Shown in pieces: positions 24,036-33,412 of a DNA stretch of 36,709 nucleotides. How positions within the stretch are numbered: position 1 is the stretch's first letter; every line of letters starts with the position of its first letter. Origin of the DNA: an uncultured Collinsella sp. (lineage in GTDB: Bacteria > Actinomycetota > Coriobacteriia > Coriobacteriales > Coriobacteriaceae); the NCBI GenBank assembly GCA_900541065.1, contig UQIE01000021.1, forward strand, positions 1 to 36,709, in the 5' to 3' direction. The translations under genes and the position numbers were made by a program. The notes below the pieces were generated by a model that was not told the origin of the DNA, did not search any database, and saw only the letters and a program-made list of their open reading frames with translations.

Positions 24036-24184
24036 GGGTTTCCGAGCAGAGGCAAAGACGGCAGCCGTCTATGACGATATCGCGCACGCCCGCAATCCAA
24101 CCCCATAAACCCACCATCTTTGGGTACAAATAACCGCAGACAACTGACCGTGCCACGCCAACCACCCAGGAGCGGACACCATCT

Positions 24185-25786
24185 ATGAACCAGATCCTTC
24201 TCTTTATCGGCCTCGTCATCATTTTGTGCCTGACCATCAAACCCGTCGGCAAAAAACTCGCCTTCCCCACCCTGCTCATCTTTATCGCGCTCGGCATGCT
24301 GTTGGGCGTCAACGGCCCGGCGCACATCGACTTTAGCGACTACGCGCTCACCGAAACCGTCTGCAGCACGGCGCTGCTGTTCATCATGTTCTATGGCGGC
24401 TTTAACACCAATATCGACCGCGCCAAGCCCGTCGCCGTGCCCGCGGTGCTGCTGAGCACGCTCGGCGTCGTCATCACCGCAGGCATCACCGGCGTGTTCG
24501 CCCACTTCGCGCTGGGGTTCGACTGGATCGGCGGCCTACTGCTGGGATCGGTTGTAGCATCCACCGACGCGCCGAGCGTCTTTAGCGTGCTGCGCGAGCA
24601 CAATCTTTCGCTGAAGGGCGGCACCGACTCGCTGCTCGAGGTCGAATCGGGCTCCAACGACCCCGTCGCCTACATGCTCACCGCCGTGCTCGCCACACTC
24701 GCGGCCGGCGGCGACATCAACATTCCCGCACTGCTGGCCAAGCAGATTATCCTGGGCGTGGGCCTGGGCCTCGCCATCGGCTGGGCGGCGGGCCGCCTGA
24801 TTGAACGCGCACACGCAACGGCCGAGGGTGCGCAGACCATCTTTTTGTTCGCCGTGGCCATCGTCGCCTACGCGCTGCCGAGCCACCTGGGCGGCAACGG
24901 ATTTTTGGCCGTGTACCTGGCCGGCATTGTGCTGGGCGCGAGCGACATCACCGGCAAGGTCGAGATGGCGCACTTCTTTGACACCCTCACCGAGATGGCC
25001 GAGATGGCGATCTTCTTCTTGCTCGGCCTGCTCGTAACGCCCGCACGCCTGCCGCAGATGCTGCTGACGGGCCCGGCGCTCATGGCGTTTATGCTCTTTG
25101 TGAGCCGCCCCATCGCCGTGGGAATGCTGTTGGCGCCCTTTAAGACGAGCCCCCGCCAGGTCGCGCTCGTAAGCTGGGCGGGCTTGCGCGGAGCAGCTTC
25201 GGTCGTCTTTAGTCTCTTTGCCGTGGTGGCCGGCGTTCCCGGCGGACACGACCTATTTGACCTGGTGTTTGTGATTGCCGTGTCGAGCATCGTGGTGCAG
25301 GGCTCGCTGCTGCCAGCGGTGGCGAAGAAGCTCGATATGATCGATGCGACCGGCGACGTACGCCGTACCTTTAACGACTACCGCGACGAGGACGGCATGT
25401 CGTTTGTAAAGCTCAAGGTGGGCGCGGGCCATCCGTTTGCCGGACGCTCGCTCGCCGATATTGGTAGCGCAACGAACATGCTGGTGGTCTTGGTGCTGCG
25501 CGGCGGCGCGCACCCGGTGCTGCCCAACGGCGATACCGTCATCGAGGAAGGTGACCTGCTGGTGATGGCCGCGCCGACGTTTGAAGAGCGTGCCGAGGTT
25601 ACGCTGCGCGAGGTCACCGTAACCCCCCACGGTCGCCTGGCCGGCCAGCGTCTTCGCGATGTGCCGCAAGGCAAGCATCCCTTTATCGTCGTGATGCTCA
25701 AACGCGACGGCCAGACGATCATCCCCGACGGCAACACCCTCATATACGCCGGCGACGAAGCCGTCATCGCCACACTGGCGTCGTAG
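24185..25786 (+). CDS. Monovalent cation/proton antiporter, NhaP2/CvrA-type with C-terminal RCK_C domains
   Basis: 533 residues. Residues 1-390 form a CPA1-type membrane domain of about twelve to thirteen segments, with the ion-site motif GSVVASTDAPSVFSVL (about 119-134), LEVESGSNDPVAYML (about 147-161) and GLRGAASVVFSL late in the domain. Two soluble regulatory segments resembling TrkA-C/RCK_C follow (about 398-465 and 475-533): FVKLKVGAGHPFAGRSLADI and VTVTPHGRLAGQRLRDV. Such proteins exchange K+ or Na+ for H+, and the RCK_C region senses a cytoplasmic ligand. The start at 24185 has AGGAG 12 bases upstream. A tiny GTG-initiated frame overlaps its stop. Confidence 0.92.
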   Translation: MNQILLFIGLVIILCLTIKPVGKKLAFPTLLIFIALGMLLGVNGPAHIDFSDYALTETVCSTALLFIMFYGGFNTNIDRAKPVAVPAVLLSTLGVVITAGITGVFAHFALGFDWIGGLLLGSVVASTDAPSVFSVLREHNLSLKGGTDSLLEVESGSNDPVAYMLTAVLATLAAGGDINIPALLAKQIILGVGLGLAIGWAAGRLIERAHATAEGAQTIFLFAVAIVAYALPSHLGGNGFLAVYLAGIVLGASDITGKVEMAHFFDTLTEMAEMAIFFLLGLLVTPARLPQMLLTGPALMAFMLFVSRPIAVGMLLAPFKTSPRQVALVSWAGLRGAASVVFSLFAVVAGVPGGHDLFDLVFVIAVSSIVVQGSLLPAVAKKLDMIDATGDVRRTFNDYRDEDGMSFVKLKVGAGHPFAGRSLADIGSATNMLVVLVLRGGAHPVLPNGDTVIEEGDLLVMAAPTFEERAEVTLREVTVTPHGRLAGQRLRDVPQGKHPFIVVMLKRDGQTIIPDGNTLIYAGDEAVIATLAS

Positions 25787-25878
25787 TGACCAGGAAGTGG
25801 CTAATTTGCGACGAAGAGATCAAGCGCCTAGAGAACCTCATGCCTTCGCTCGCAGATTCGGATTTGCCTGAGGAGTAA
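25786..25878 (+). CDS. Possible 30-residue small ORF overlapping the antiporter stop
   Basis: A GTG at 25786 overlaps the last base of the antiporter's TAG and opens a frame of 30 residues (V/M-TRKWLICDEEIKRLE..., ending DLPEE), acidic and amphipathic in look. Overlap could allow translational coupling, but no Shine-Dalgarno is seen. The segment near 25799-25815 (GGCTAATTTG.GACG) resembles part of an intergenic repeat at about 23063-23080, which argues that the frame may be chance. Confidence 0.2.
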   Translation: MTRKWLICDEEIKRLENLMPSLADSDLPEE

Positions 25879-26012
25879 AGCACCCCTCCCCCATGTAACC
25901 ATCCTGTAAATCATAGCGGCGCACTCGGGTTTTGTTGTGATGCGGTCGCGCCTGGCGCTCCACTGTGCTAAAGTATCCCGAACGTTCAAACGACTACGAG
26001 GGAGACTAGAAG

Positions 26013-27137
<1,125 letters not shown>

Positions 27138-27209
27138 CCCGCAACACGCGGGCCGACCAGCCACCTCAGACCACCCTGTTTAGATTAAAACCTGCTAAGG
27201 AGTTTTTCC

Positions 27210-28373
27210 ATGCGCAAGATTAAGACCATCGACGACATCACTAAAGACGGCAAAGTCGAGTTTGGCGAGGGCTACGAGTTCGTGGGCACCGCCGAGGAGG
27301 CCGACGCGATCCTGATGCGCTCGACCGACCTGCACGGCTACGAGCTGCCCGAGGGCATCCGCGCCATCGCCCGCTGCGGTGCCGGCGTCAACAACATCCC
27401 CGTCGAGGAGTACGCCAAGAAGGGCGTTGTCGTCTTTAACTCCCCCGGCGCTAACAGCAACGCCGTTAAGGAGCTCGTCCTAGGCATGCTGGTGCTCTCG
27501 AGCCGCGGCGTGGTGCAGTCGATGAACTGGGTGCGCGACAACGCCGACGACCCCGACATTCAGGTCGATGCCGAGAAGGCCAAGAAGGCCTTTGTGGGCC
27601 GTGAGCTCAAGGGCAAGCGCATCGGCGTCATCGGCCTGGGCAACGTGGGCTCCAAGGTCGCCAACGCCTGCGTCGACCTGGGCATGGACGTTTACGGCTA
27701 CGATCCGTTCATTTCCGTCGAGCACGCGTGGGTGCTGAGCCGCGAGGTGCAGCGCGTGGGCACGCTCGAGGATCTGTGCCGCGGCTGCGACTACCTCACC
27801 GTGCACGTGCCCAGCAAGGCTGACACCATCGGCATGATCAGCTCCGAGCAGATTAACCTGCTGGCGCCCGACGCCGTGCTCATCAACTACGCGCGCGAGA
27901 CCATCATTGACGAGGACGCCGTCGACGCCGCCCTGCGCGAGGGCAAGCTCAGCTGGTTTAGCTGCGACTTCGCCACGCCCAAGACCGTCAAGATGCCCAA
28001 TACGTTTATCACCACGCACTCGGGCGCCGGCACCGGCGAGGCCGAGGCCAACTGCGCCGACATGGCCATCAGCGAGCTCAAGGATTACCTGGAGAACGGC
28101 AACATAGCGCACAGCGTCAACTACCCCGCCTGCAGCATGGGCAAGGCGCGCGCCGCAAGCCGCATCGCCTGTCTGCACGCCAACGTGCCCAACATGATCG
28201 GCCAGATCACGGCCATCCTGGCCAAGGACAACGCCAACGTGCAGCGTATGACCAACGAGTCCGCCGGCGAGAACGCCTACACCATGTTCGACACCGACGA
28301 ACACCTAGACAGCAGCACCATCGAGGCGCTCAAGCAGATTCCGTCGATGTATCGCGTGCGCGTGATCAAGTAG
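27210..28373 (+). CDS. serA: D-3-phosphoglycerate dehydrogenase (short, ACT-domain form)
   Basis: First step of serine synthesis: oxidation of 3-phosphoglycerate with NAD+. The 387-residue protein has an N-terminal substrate domain, a Rossmann fold with GLGNVG at 142-147 and an adenine-site D165 in YDP. Active-site Arg229 (NYARE), Asp253 (SCDFAT) and His270 (TTHSGAGTGEAE) are visible, and a C-terminal ACT domain (about 317-387) should sense serine. The glutamate that normally pairs with the histidine in this superfamily, a few residues after Asp253, is not seen: the stretch reads FATPKTVKMP. AAGGAG precedes the ATG. A strong terminator follows. Identity is also supported by the neighbouring serC. 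Confidence 0.93.
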   Translation: MRKIKTIDDITKDGKVEFGEGYEFVGTAEEADAILMRSTDLHGYELPEGIRAIARCGAGVNNIPVEEYAKKGVVVFNSPGANSNAVKELVLGMLVLSSRGVVQSMNWVRDNADDPDIQVDAEKAKKAFVGRELKGKRIGVIGLGNVGSKVANACVDLGMDVYGYDPFISVEHAWVLSREVQRVGTLEDLCRGCDYLTVHVPSKADTIGMISSEQINLLAPDAVLINYARETIIDEDAVDAALREGKLSWFSCDFATPKTVKMPNTFITTHSGAGTGEAEANCADMAISELKDYLENGNIAHSVNYPACSMGKARAASRIACLHANVPNMIGQITAILAKDNANVQRMTNESAGENAYTMFDTDEHLDSSTIEALKQIPSMYRVRVIK

Positions 28374-28386
28374 CGCCGACTGACCT

Positions 28387-28472
28387 GACGGGCAGTTCCC
28401 CATGTGGCCTGCCCGTCGCTGACATTGAATGCCCGCGGGGGCGCCTTTCGCACGAGAGGCGCCCCCATTTTT
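28387..28472 (+). terminator. Double hairpin terminator of serA
   Basis: A first stem GACGGGCA/TGCCCGTC (28387-28417) is followed by a strong GC stem GGGGGCGCCT/AGGCGCCCCC (28437-28466) and ATTTTT. The second is a classic Rho-independent terminator. Confidence 0.9.
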
Positions 28473-28550
28473 GTGAGCGCTCCATTAAATGCACTGAGCC
28501 GCTTCTTGGCATACAATCTGTATGTTGACCTAACTATCTGTGAGGTGCCT

Positions 28551-29771
28551 ATGGTTGATACAGATTTTGCTTGGCGGCTTACGCAAGGGCTCGTGCGGAT
28601 CGACAGTTCAGACCCGGGTGCGTATGAGGACGAGATTGAGCGCTATATCAAAGCGTTGGTTGAGGAACGGTTGGCGCAGCTGAGCTATCCGGTACTCGAT
28701 GCCGTGCAGATTGCAGAGCACGAAGTACTCCCCGGACGCCGCAATCTAATGGTCACCGTGCCGGGCCAAAGCGACGAGCCACGGCTCGTCTACATCTGCC
28801 ATTTGGATACCGTCACCTTGGGCGATGGCTGGGACGCGGACATTCCGCCGCTCGGAGCGATCGTGCGCAACGATAAACTCTACGGCCGTGGTGCCTGCGA
28901 TATGAAGGGTGGCCTGGCCTGCGCCATTGCCGCACTGGTCCATACGCTCGAGCGCGTGGCGGCAGAAGGCGAGCTGCCCCACCGCGGCTTTTCACTCATC
29001 TGCTCGGTCGACGAGGAAGATTTTATGCGTGGTTCAGAGGCAGCTATCGATGCCGGCTGGGTCGGCTCGCGTGAATGGGTGCTGGACACCGAGCCCACCG
29101 ACGGACAGATCCAGGTGGCGCACAAGGGTCGCACGTGGTTCGAGATCGAGATGACCGGCGTCACGGCGCATGCGAGCCAGCCTTGGAAGGGCGCGGATGC
29201 CGTCGCCGCCATGGCCGAAGTCGTGTGTTCGCTCCGTCGCGCGTTTGTGGCGCTGCCCGCGCACGATGAGCTGGGGCCTTCGACCATCACGTTTGGCCAA
29301 ATCGAGGGCGGATATCGCCCCTACGTCGTACCCGACCGCGCCAAAGCCTGGGTCGACATGCGACTGACCCCGCCGACCGATACGGCCGCCGCGACGCGCA
29401 TGGTAGAGCAGGCCATCGCCGGCGCCGAAGCCGCCGTTCCCGGTTGCCATGGCAGCTACACCGTGACGGGCGACCGCCCCGCCATCGAGCGCGACCCGAA
29501 CTCTCCCCTTCTAGCAGCGCTCAAGCGTGCCGCCGATGACGTGACGGACGCGGACACGACCGTCGGCTTCTTTACCGGCTACACCGACACCGCCGTCATT
29601 GCCGGCAAGACAGACAACCGCAATTGCATGAGCTACGGTCCCGGGTCGCTCGCGCTCGCGCACAAGCCCAACGAATATGTGCCCCACGCCGATATCGTTC
29701 GTTGTCAGCAGGTGCTAATCGCGCTCGCCGATAACGTGCTCTGGGACGCGAGCGGCCAAGTTGGGGCATAA
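28551..29771 (+). CDS. M20-family metallopeptidase (ArgE/DapE/succinyl-diaminopimelate-type)
   Basis: 406-residue zinc enzyme of the ArgE/DapE/ACY1/CPG2 family. Metal and catalytic residues visible: H84 with D86 in ICHLDTV, D117 in GRGACDMKGG, the Glu pair at 155-156 in VDEEDFMRG, D179/E181 in LDTEP, and the late histidine in LALAHKPNEYV. A dimerisation/lid domain lies about 190-300 (QVAHKGRTWFEIEMTGVTAHASQPWKG). The substrate (N-acyl amino acid, di- or tripeptide) cannot be assigned. The ATG at 28551 follows GAGGTG; the frame open back to 28404 is not used because it crosses the serA terminator. A lone -10-like TACAAT is at 28512-28517. The next gene follows after 39 bases. Confidence 0.9.
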   Translation: MVDTDFAWRLTQGLVRIDSSDPGAYEDEIERYIKALVEERLAQLSYPVLDAVQIAEHEVLPGRRNLMVTVPGQSDEPRLVYICHLDTVTLGDGWDADIPPLGAIVRNDKLYGRGACDMKGGLACAIAALVHTLERVAAEGELPHRGFSLICSVDEEDFMRGSEAAIDAGWVGSREWVLDTEPTDGQIQVAHKGRTWFEIEMTGVTAHASQPWKGADAVAAMAEVVCSLRRAFVALPAHDELGPSTITFGQIEGGYRPYVVPDRAKAWVDMRLTPPTDTAAATRMVEQAIAGAEAAVPGCHGSYTVTGDRPAIERDPNSPLLAALKRAADDVTDADTTVGFFTGYTDTAVIAGKTDNRNCMSYGPGSLALAHKPNEYVPHADIVRCQQVLIALADNVLWDASGQVGA

Positions 29772-29810
29772 TAAGCCGCGAACAAACCGACTCGTGCGTT
29801 AGGACCGCCC

Positions 29811-30494
29811 ATGAAAGCACTTCCGTTTCCCTGCATCCGCCCGGCTCAGGACCGCGTGCTCGAGGCGTTGCCCGCAATGGGCAGCATCCTGAGCGGCAAC
29901 GATGCTCTGCGCGGAGCCATTGCCGATGGCCTGATGCTCAAGGACCCGGGTGCGGCGTATTACGTGTACGAATGCTCGGGCGAGCCGGGACGTGTGACGG
30001 GTGTCGTGGCAATCTGCCCGACGAGTGTACTTGCGGGTGGCAAGGGCGATGCCAGCGCTGACGTGGCCGCCGCCGCGCGCGCGATCGCCGAGCTCAAGGT
30101 GCAGCCGCGCCCCGTGTCGCTCGCCTACGAGGCCTCGCCCGTCATGGATATCATCTTGGGCGCCGCCAAAGAGGGCGCGTCGCTCTACGCCGTCACCGAC
30201 CCCGCGGGCATTACGCACCGCGCGTGGGAGGTCAAGCGCGAGGACGCCGTCGGGGCCATCCGCGCTATGCTCGACCAAGCACCGGAGCCGGCACTGGCCG
30301 ACGACCCCGCCTACGCTGCCGCGCTGACCGGGGCGTCGCAGCTGCTGGCCGATGAGGCCCGTTCCGCCGGAACGTACACCGGCAAGGAGCCGTTCAACTT
30401 TACCGTTGCCGTGCTCTTCCCCGCTGCGCAGGTCAGCGGCGGCGCGCCGCAGGTTCCGACAGGTCTGCTCACGCACCAGGTCGCGCGGTTCTAG
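29811..30494 (+). CDS. Shortened DUF1015-like protein
   Basis: 227 residues. The opening (MKALPFPCIRP), YYVYECSG near 50-57, RPVSLAYEASP (100-110), GITHRAWEV (133-141) and FNFTVAVLFP (195-204) match in order the layout I know for DUF1015 proteins. Those proteins are about 400 residues and carry an ADGHHR motif. Here the equivalent place reads ALADDPAYAAAL (161-172), so the hallmark is lost, and the C-terminal half is missing. DUF1015 genes commonly adjoin serC/serA in Clostridia, which supports the call. TTAGGA precedes the ATG. Function is unknown for the family; whether this version is active is uncertain. Confidence 0.55.
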   Translation: MKALPFPCIRPAQDRVLEALPAMGSILSGNDALRGAIADGLMLKDPGAAYYVYECSGEPGRVTGVVAICPTSVLAGGKGDASADVAAAARAIAELKVQPRPVSLAYEASPVMDIILGAAKEGASLYAVTDPAGITHRAWEVKREDAVGAIRAMLDQAPEPALADDPAYAAALTGASQLLADEARSAGTYTGKEPFNFTVAVLFPAAQVSGGAPQVPTGLLTHQVARF

Positions 30495-30539
30495 CAAGAC
30501 CAGACCGCCCAGCACAAAAATCGGCAGCTCAACAAACAG

Positions 30540-30580
30540 GGGGCGGAGATGCAGCAGGTACATGCATCTCCGCCCCTTTT
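30540..30580 (+). terminator. Terminator after the DUF1015-like gene
   Basis: Perfect 14-bp stem GGGGCGGAGATGCA (30540-30553) with 30563-30576, followed by TTTT. It lies between this gene and the convergent histidine phosphatase. Confidence 0.9.
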
Positions 30581-30623
30581 GCGTCGAGAAGTTATGCCGG
30601 CGACCCGTGCCGCCGCGCTCGCG

Positions 30624-31259
30624 TTATCCGCGCTGCGGACCTGCAGTAGCCACAAGCGGTTCAAGCCCCAGCTCGCGCGCGTAATCCTCCTGCGTAAAAA
30701 TCTCAATCAGCTCAAACGTGCCGGCCTCGTCGTTAAACACGAAATGCAGCACCGAGCAGTTGCCCGGCACGCGATCGCGCTCGTCAGCCGCCGCACCCTT
30801 CACGTGGTCCATGAACTCCTTGATGGCCGAGCCATGGCTTACCGCGAGCACGCACATATGGTCCGGACGCTGCATAAGCTCGGTCAGCGTCGCCACCATG
30901 CGCTCGCGCACTTGCATCTGGCCCTCGCCGCCAAACTGGCAATAGAAGTCGCGCCACGGGCGCTCGGGCATGAGCACCACGCGCTCGGCCTCAAAGTCGC
31001 CAAAGAACCACTCGCGCAGGCCGTCCAGGCGCTCGTACGCCAAGCCCGGCCACAAGTTGGCGATAGTCTGCTCGGTGCGATGAAGTGTGGAGGTGTAAGC
31101 ATGATCGGGCTCAATGCCGCGTGCGCGCAAAAACATACCGGCGCGCGCCGCCTGATCGCAGCCCAGCTGCGTAAGCGGCGAGTCACTCCAACCCTGAATG
31201 ATGCGCTTAAGGTTGAATAATGTCTGCCCATGACGAACCAGATACAGGTCTTTATTCAT
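30624..31259 (-). CDS. Histidine phosphatase family protein (GpmB-like), first of a tandem pair
   Basis: 211-residue histidine phosphatase. The phospho-accepting RHG is at the start (DLYLVRHGQTLFN, His about 10), followed by GWSDSPLTQLG. The second catalytic histidine is in LAVSHGSAIKEF, with acid-base candidates around GLREWFFGDFEAE. Such enzymes include phosphoglycerate mutase-like phosphatases acting on sugar or other phosphates; the substrate is unknown. The ATG at 31259 follows AAAGGA. It begins 17 bases after the stop of a paralogous gene on the same strand, so they are cotranscribed. Confidence 0.9.
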   Translation of the reverse strand: MNKDLYLVRHGQTLFNLKRIIQGWSDSPLTQLGCDQAARAGMFLRARGIEPDHAYTSTLHRTEQTIANLWPGLAYERLDGLREWFFGDFEAERVVLMPERPWRDFYCQFGGEGQMQVRERMVATLTELMQRPDHMCVLAVSHGSAIKEFMDHVKGAAADERDRVPGNCSVLHFVFNDEAGTFELIEIFTQEDYARELGLEPLVATAGPQRG

Positions 31260-31276
31260 AGGGGTCCTTTCGTTCG

Positions 31277-31819
31277 TTACCAACACAAGAGCGAAAACGC
31301 CCCGTCGCAATAGCCAAAATGAAGCACGGCACCGTTGTCGGGTAGCTCTCCCTCGCCAGTCACATACTCAAGAAACTCCTGGCAGGCTGAGCCGTGGGAA
31401 ACCGCCAGCACGCAGTCGTGTTGCGGCCTGGCCATGATGCGGGACAGCGCCGCGACCATGCGCGACTGAAGCTGCACTTCCGACTCGCCGCCAAAGGCCA
31501 CCGGATAATCGCCCCAGGGCTGCGGCGGCATCTCGCGATTTGATGTGCCCTCCAGCGAGCCAAAATGCCACTCACGCAGGTCATCGACCAGCTCAATGGA
31601 ACGGCCCTCGCCAACGATAAGCTCGGCCGTATGCCGCGCCCGGCCCAACGGCGAGGAATACACATGATCAAAGGCCACGCCACGCGCCGCAAACGCCGTA
31701 CGCGCCGTCAGCGCCTGCTCGCGCCCGCGCGCCGTAAGCGGCGAATCGTGCCAGCCCTGCAAAATGCTCTGCACATTGAGCTCAGTCTGCCCATGCCGCA
31801 CCAAATACAGATCTGCCAC
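31277..31819 (-). CDS. Histidine phosphatase family protein (GpmB-like), second of a tandem pair
   Basis: 180-residue paralogue of the downstream gene, sharing DLYLVRHGQT, QGW.DSPLT, DLREW.FG, FGGE...Q.R.RMVA and VLAVSHGSA. The start is a GTG at 31819 with GGGGAGGG just upstream; the longer frame to 31966 is rejected because it runs through a hairpin repeat. It is shorter at the C-terminus than its partner. Substrate unknown. The pair probably arose by tandem duplication and lies downstream of a nitroreductase gene, but a repeat hairpin between them may separate the transcripts. Confidence 0.88.
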   Translation of the reverse strand: MADLYLVRHGQTELNVQSILQGWHDSPLTARGREQALTARTAFAARGVAFDHVYSSPLGRARHTAELIVGEGRSIELVDDLREWHFGSLEGTSNREMPPQPWGDYPVAFGGESEVQLQSRMVAALSRIMARPQHDCVLAVSHGSACQEFLEYVTGEGELPDNGAVLHFGYCDGAFSLLCW

Positions 31820-31833
31820 ACACCCTCCCCTCG

Positions 31834-31870
31834 TACCACCACAAAGGGGACAGGAGTCTTTGTGGTGATT
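31834..31870. repeat. Palindromic hairpin repeat, copy 7 (degenerate)
   Basis: Core stem CACCACAAAG (31837-31846) with CTTTGTGGTG (31858-31867), interior GGGGACAGGAGT, outer bases mismatched. It lies 33 bases beyond the nitroreductase stop and just upstream of the second phosphatase GTG. Confidence 0.8.
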
Positions 31871-31902
31871 TTGCCGCCGGATTGCGCCGCAACGACGCAC
31901 AA

Positions 31903-32574
31903 CTACAGCAGCACGTCGGCAAGCGGACGCTTGGGTACGTGGTGCACCCGCGCCTCGTCGCGCCAATAATTGATGGAGCCGTCGGGGTTGGAATCGATCG
32001 CATCGATCACCTGTGTCTCGGCCGGAACGCCAAACGCCATGATCAGCTTGAGCTCATATTTGTCGTTATCGAGCCCCATGGCATCGATCGCGTGGGGCGT
32101 AAAGGCCTTGAACATGCAGGCTGCCACCTCGGGCGTGGCGCTGCGGGCGGCGAGCATCATCGTCTGCGCGGCAATGCCCGTGTCGACATCGGTAATGGGA
32201 GCGGCGGGCTTGCCCGGAACGGCGCGCTCAGCAAGAATCGCGATGTAGCCGGTCGGGCGCTCACCCTCGGCAGGACCCGGCCAGTCCTTAAGTGCGCCGG
32301 CCCATGCGAGCTCGTCAAATACACGCGCGCAGTCCTCTGCACCGCTTACCACATGAAAACGCAGACGCTGAGCATTGGCACCACAGGGAGCCAGGTGCGC
32401 AAGTTCCGCCAGCTCGAGCAAAAACTCGCGCGGCACGCGCATGGACTCGTCAAAGCGGCGGCACGTGCGGGCGCGGCGAACCAACGCATCAAACGCGTCC
32501 AAGCCGAGCTTTTCGCAACCCTGCTTTGCCATCGACTCAGCGCTTACCGGCGCCGCGGGAACTGTTTCGTTCAT
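31903..32574 (-). CDS. Nitroreductase family protein
   Basis: 223 residues of the FMN-dependent nitroreductase fold. RRARTCRRFDES (about 34-45) supplies the arginines that bind the FMN phosphate, followed by LAPCGANAQRLRFHVVSG (about 60-77), then PITDVDTGIAAQTMMLAA (about 126-143) and a C-terminal FGVPAE. Family members reduce nitro compounds, flavins or quinones with NAD(P)H; the native substrate is not clear. I chose the ATG at 32574 over the TTG at 32586. A 19-bp sequence resembling the DtxR/IdeR iron box lies 29 bases upstream, suggesting control by iron or another divalent metal. Confidence 0.88.
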   Translation of the reverse strand: MNETVPAAPVSAESMAKQGCEKLGLDAFDALVRRARTCRRFDESMRVPREFLLELAELAHLAPCGANAQRLRFHVVSGAEDCARVFDELAWAGALKDWPGPAEGERPTGYIAILAERAVPGKPAAPITDVDTGIAAQTMMLAARSATPEVAACMFKAFTPHAIDAMGLDNDKYELKLIMAFGVPAETQVIDAIDSNPDGSINYWRDEARVHHVPKRPLADVLL

Positions 32575-32602
32575 AGGGACCCCCAATTTCGGGCAATTGT
32601 TC

Positions 32603-32621
32603 TTAGGAAAATCTAACCTAA
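32603..32621. promoter_or_regulatory. DtxR/IdeR-like metal box
   Basis: TTAGGAAAATCTAACCTAA matches the DtxR/IdeR consensus TTAGGTTAGGCTAACCTAA at about 15 of 19 positions, with both outer half-sites intact. It is in the 235-base divergent region, 29 bases from the nitroreductase start, and overlaps a possible TAGATT -10 on the minus strand. Confidence 0.5.
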
Positions 32622-32809
32622 AACGTAGGCAATAACGAACAGGGCTGCAATGTTCTACACCTGTTGAATAGAAAATCGCGACGTGGGGAACAACGGAAAC
32701 AATTCGGGGCCTTTGGGTTACGTTTCACCCTCCCCGACCCATACGTCAGCGCCTTTAGGCGATACTGGTCGTAACGATCAAGGCTTACGCCGCACGGAAA
32801 GGAGACATT

Positions 32810-33412
32810 ATGGGCATCTTTAAGAACGATGACCAAAAATCGAGCCAGTTTGGATTTGACGAGAAAAGCATGGCGGGCAAAGCCGTCAAGGCCGTACGCT
32901 GGATCTACGCCATCACGGGCGTCTTAGCGCTCATTGCTGGTATCGCGCTGCTTTTTGCACCCGCCAAGTCCCTCGTCTTTTTGATGACTGTCCTGGGTTT
33001 TTACTTTGTAATCACTGCTGCCATCAGGCTGTTCACTGCCATTTTTGAGCCGCTGCTGCCCACCGGCTGGCGCGTGACGAGCATCATCTCCAACCTACTC
33101 ATTATCTTGGGCGGCGTCATAATCCTGCGCAACCAGGCCTTCTCGACCGCGACGCTCACCACGATGGTGGTTATCGTGGCCGGCTTTGGCTGGATTGTCG
33201 AAGGTGTCATGTCCATTCTGGAGTCCGAGCTTTCGTCCAACCGCGCCCTCGCTATCCTGAGCGGTGCACTCTCCATCATCGCCGGCATGTTCGTGTTTAT
33301 CTATCCGCTATGGTCGGCCAAGATGCTCGTCATCTTTAGCGGCGCCGCGCTGCTGGTGTTTGGCGTTACGCTGATTGTTCGCGCTATTCAATTTGGCAAA
33401 CTGGTGCACTAG
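32810..33412 (+). CDS. HdeD-like DUF308 membrane protein
   Basis: 200 residues. A 25-residue soluble start precedes six predicted transmembrane segments arranged as three pairs (about 28-48, 52-72, 88-105, 113-133, 142-162, 168-190), the DUF308 layout. E. coli HdeD is linked to acid resistance, but most DUF308 proteins have no defined role. AAAGGAG precedes the ATG. The stop is immediately followed, without a gap, by the ATG of the YaiI/YqxD-family gene, so the two are translationally coupled. Confidence 0.85.
   Translation: MGIFKNDDQKSSQFGFDEKSMAGKAVKAVRWIYAITGVLALIAGIALLFAPAKSLVFLMTVLGFYFVITAAIRLFTAIFEPLLPTGWRVTSIISNLLIILGGVIILRNQAFSTATLTTMVVIVAGFGWIVEGVMSILESELSSNRALAILSGALSIIAGMFVFIYPLWSAKMLVIFSGAALLVFGVTLIVRAIQFGKLVH

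Noticed and set aside
31277..31966. Longer start for the second histidine phosphatase
   Set aside because: The extension translates a hairpin repeat and lacks family similarity; GTG at 31819 has a strong ribosome-binding site.
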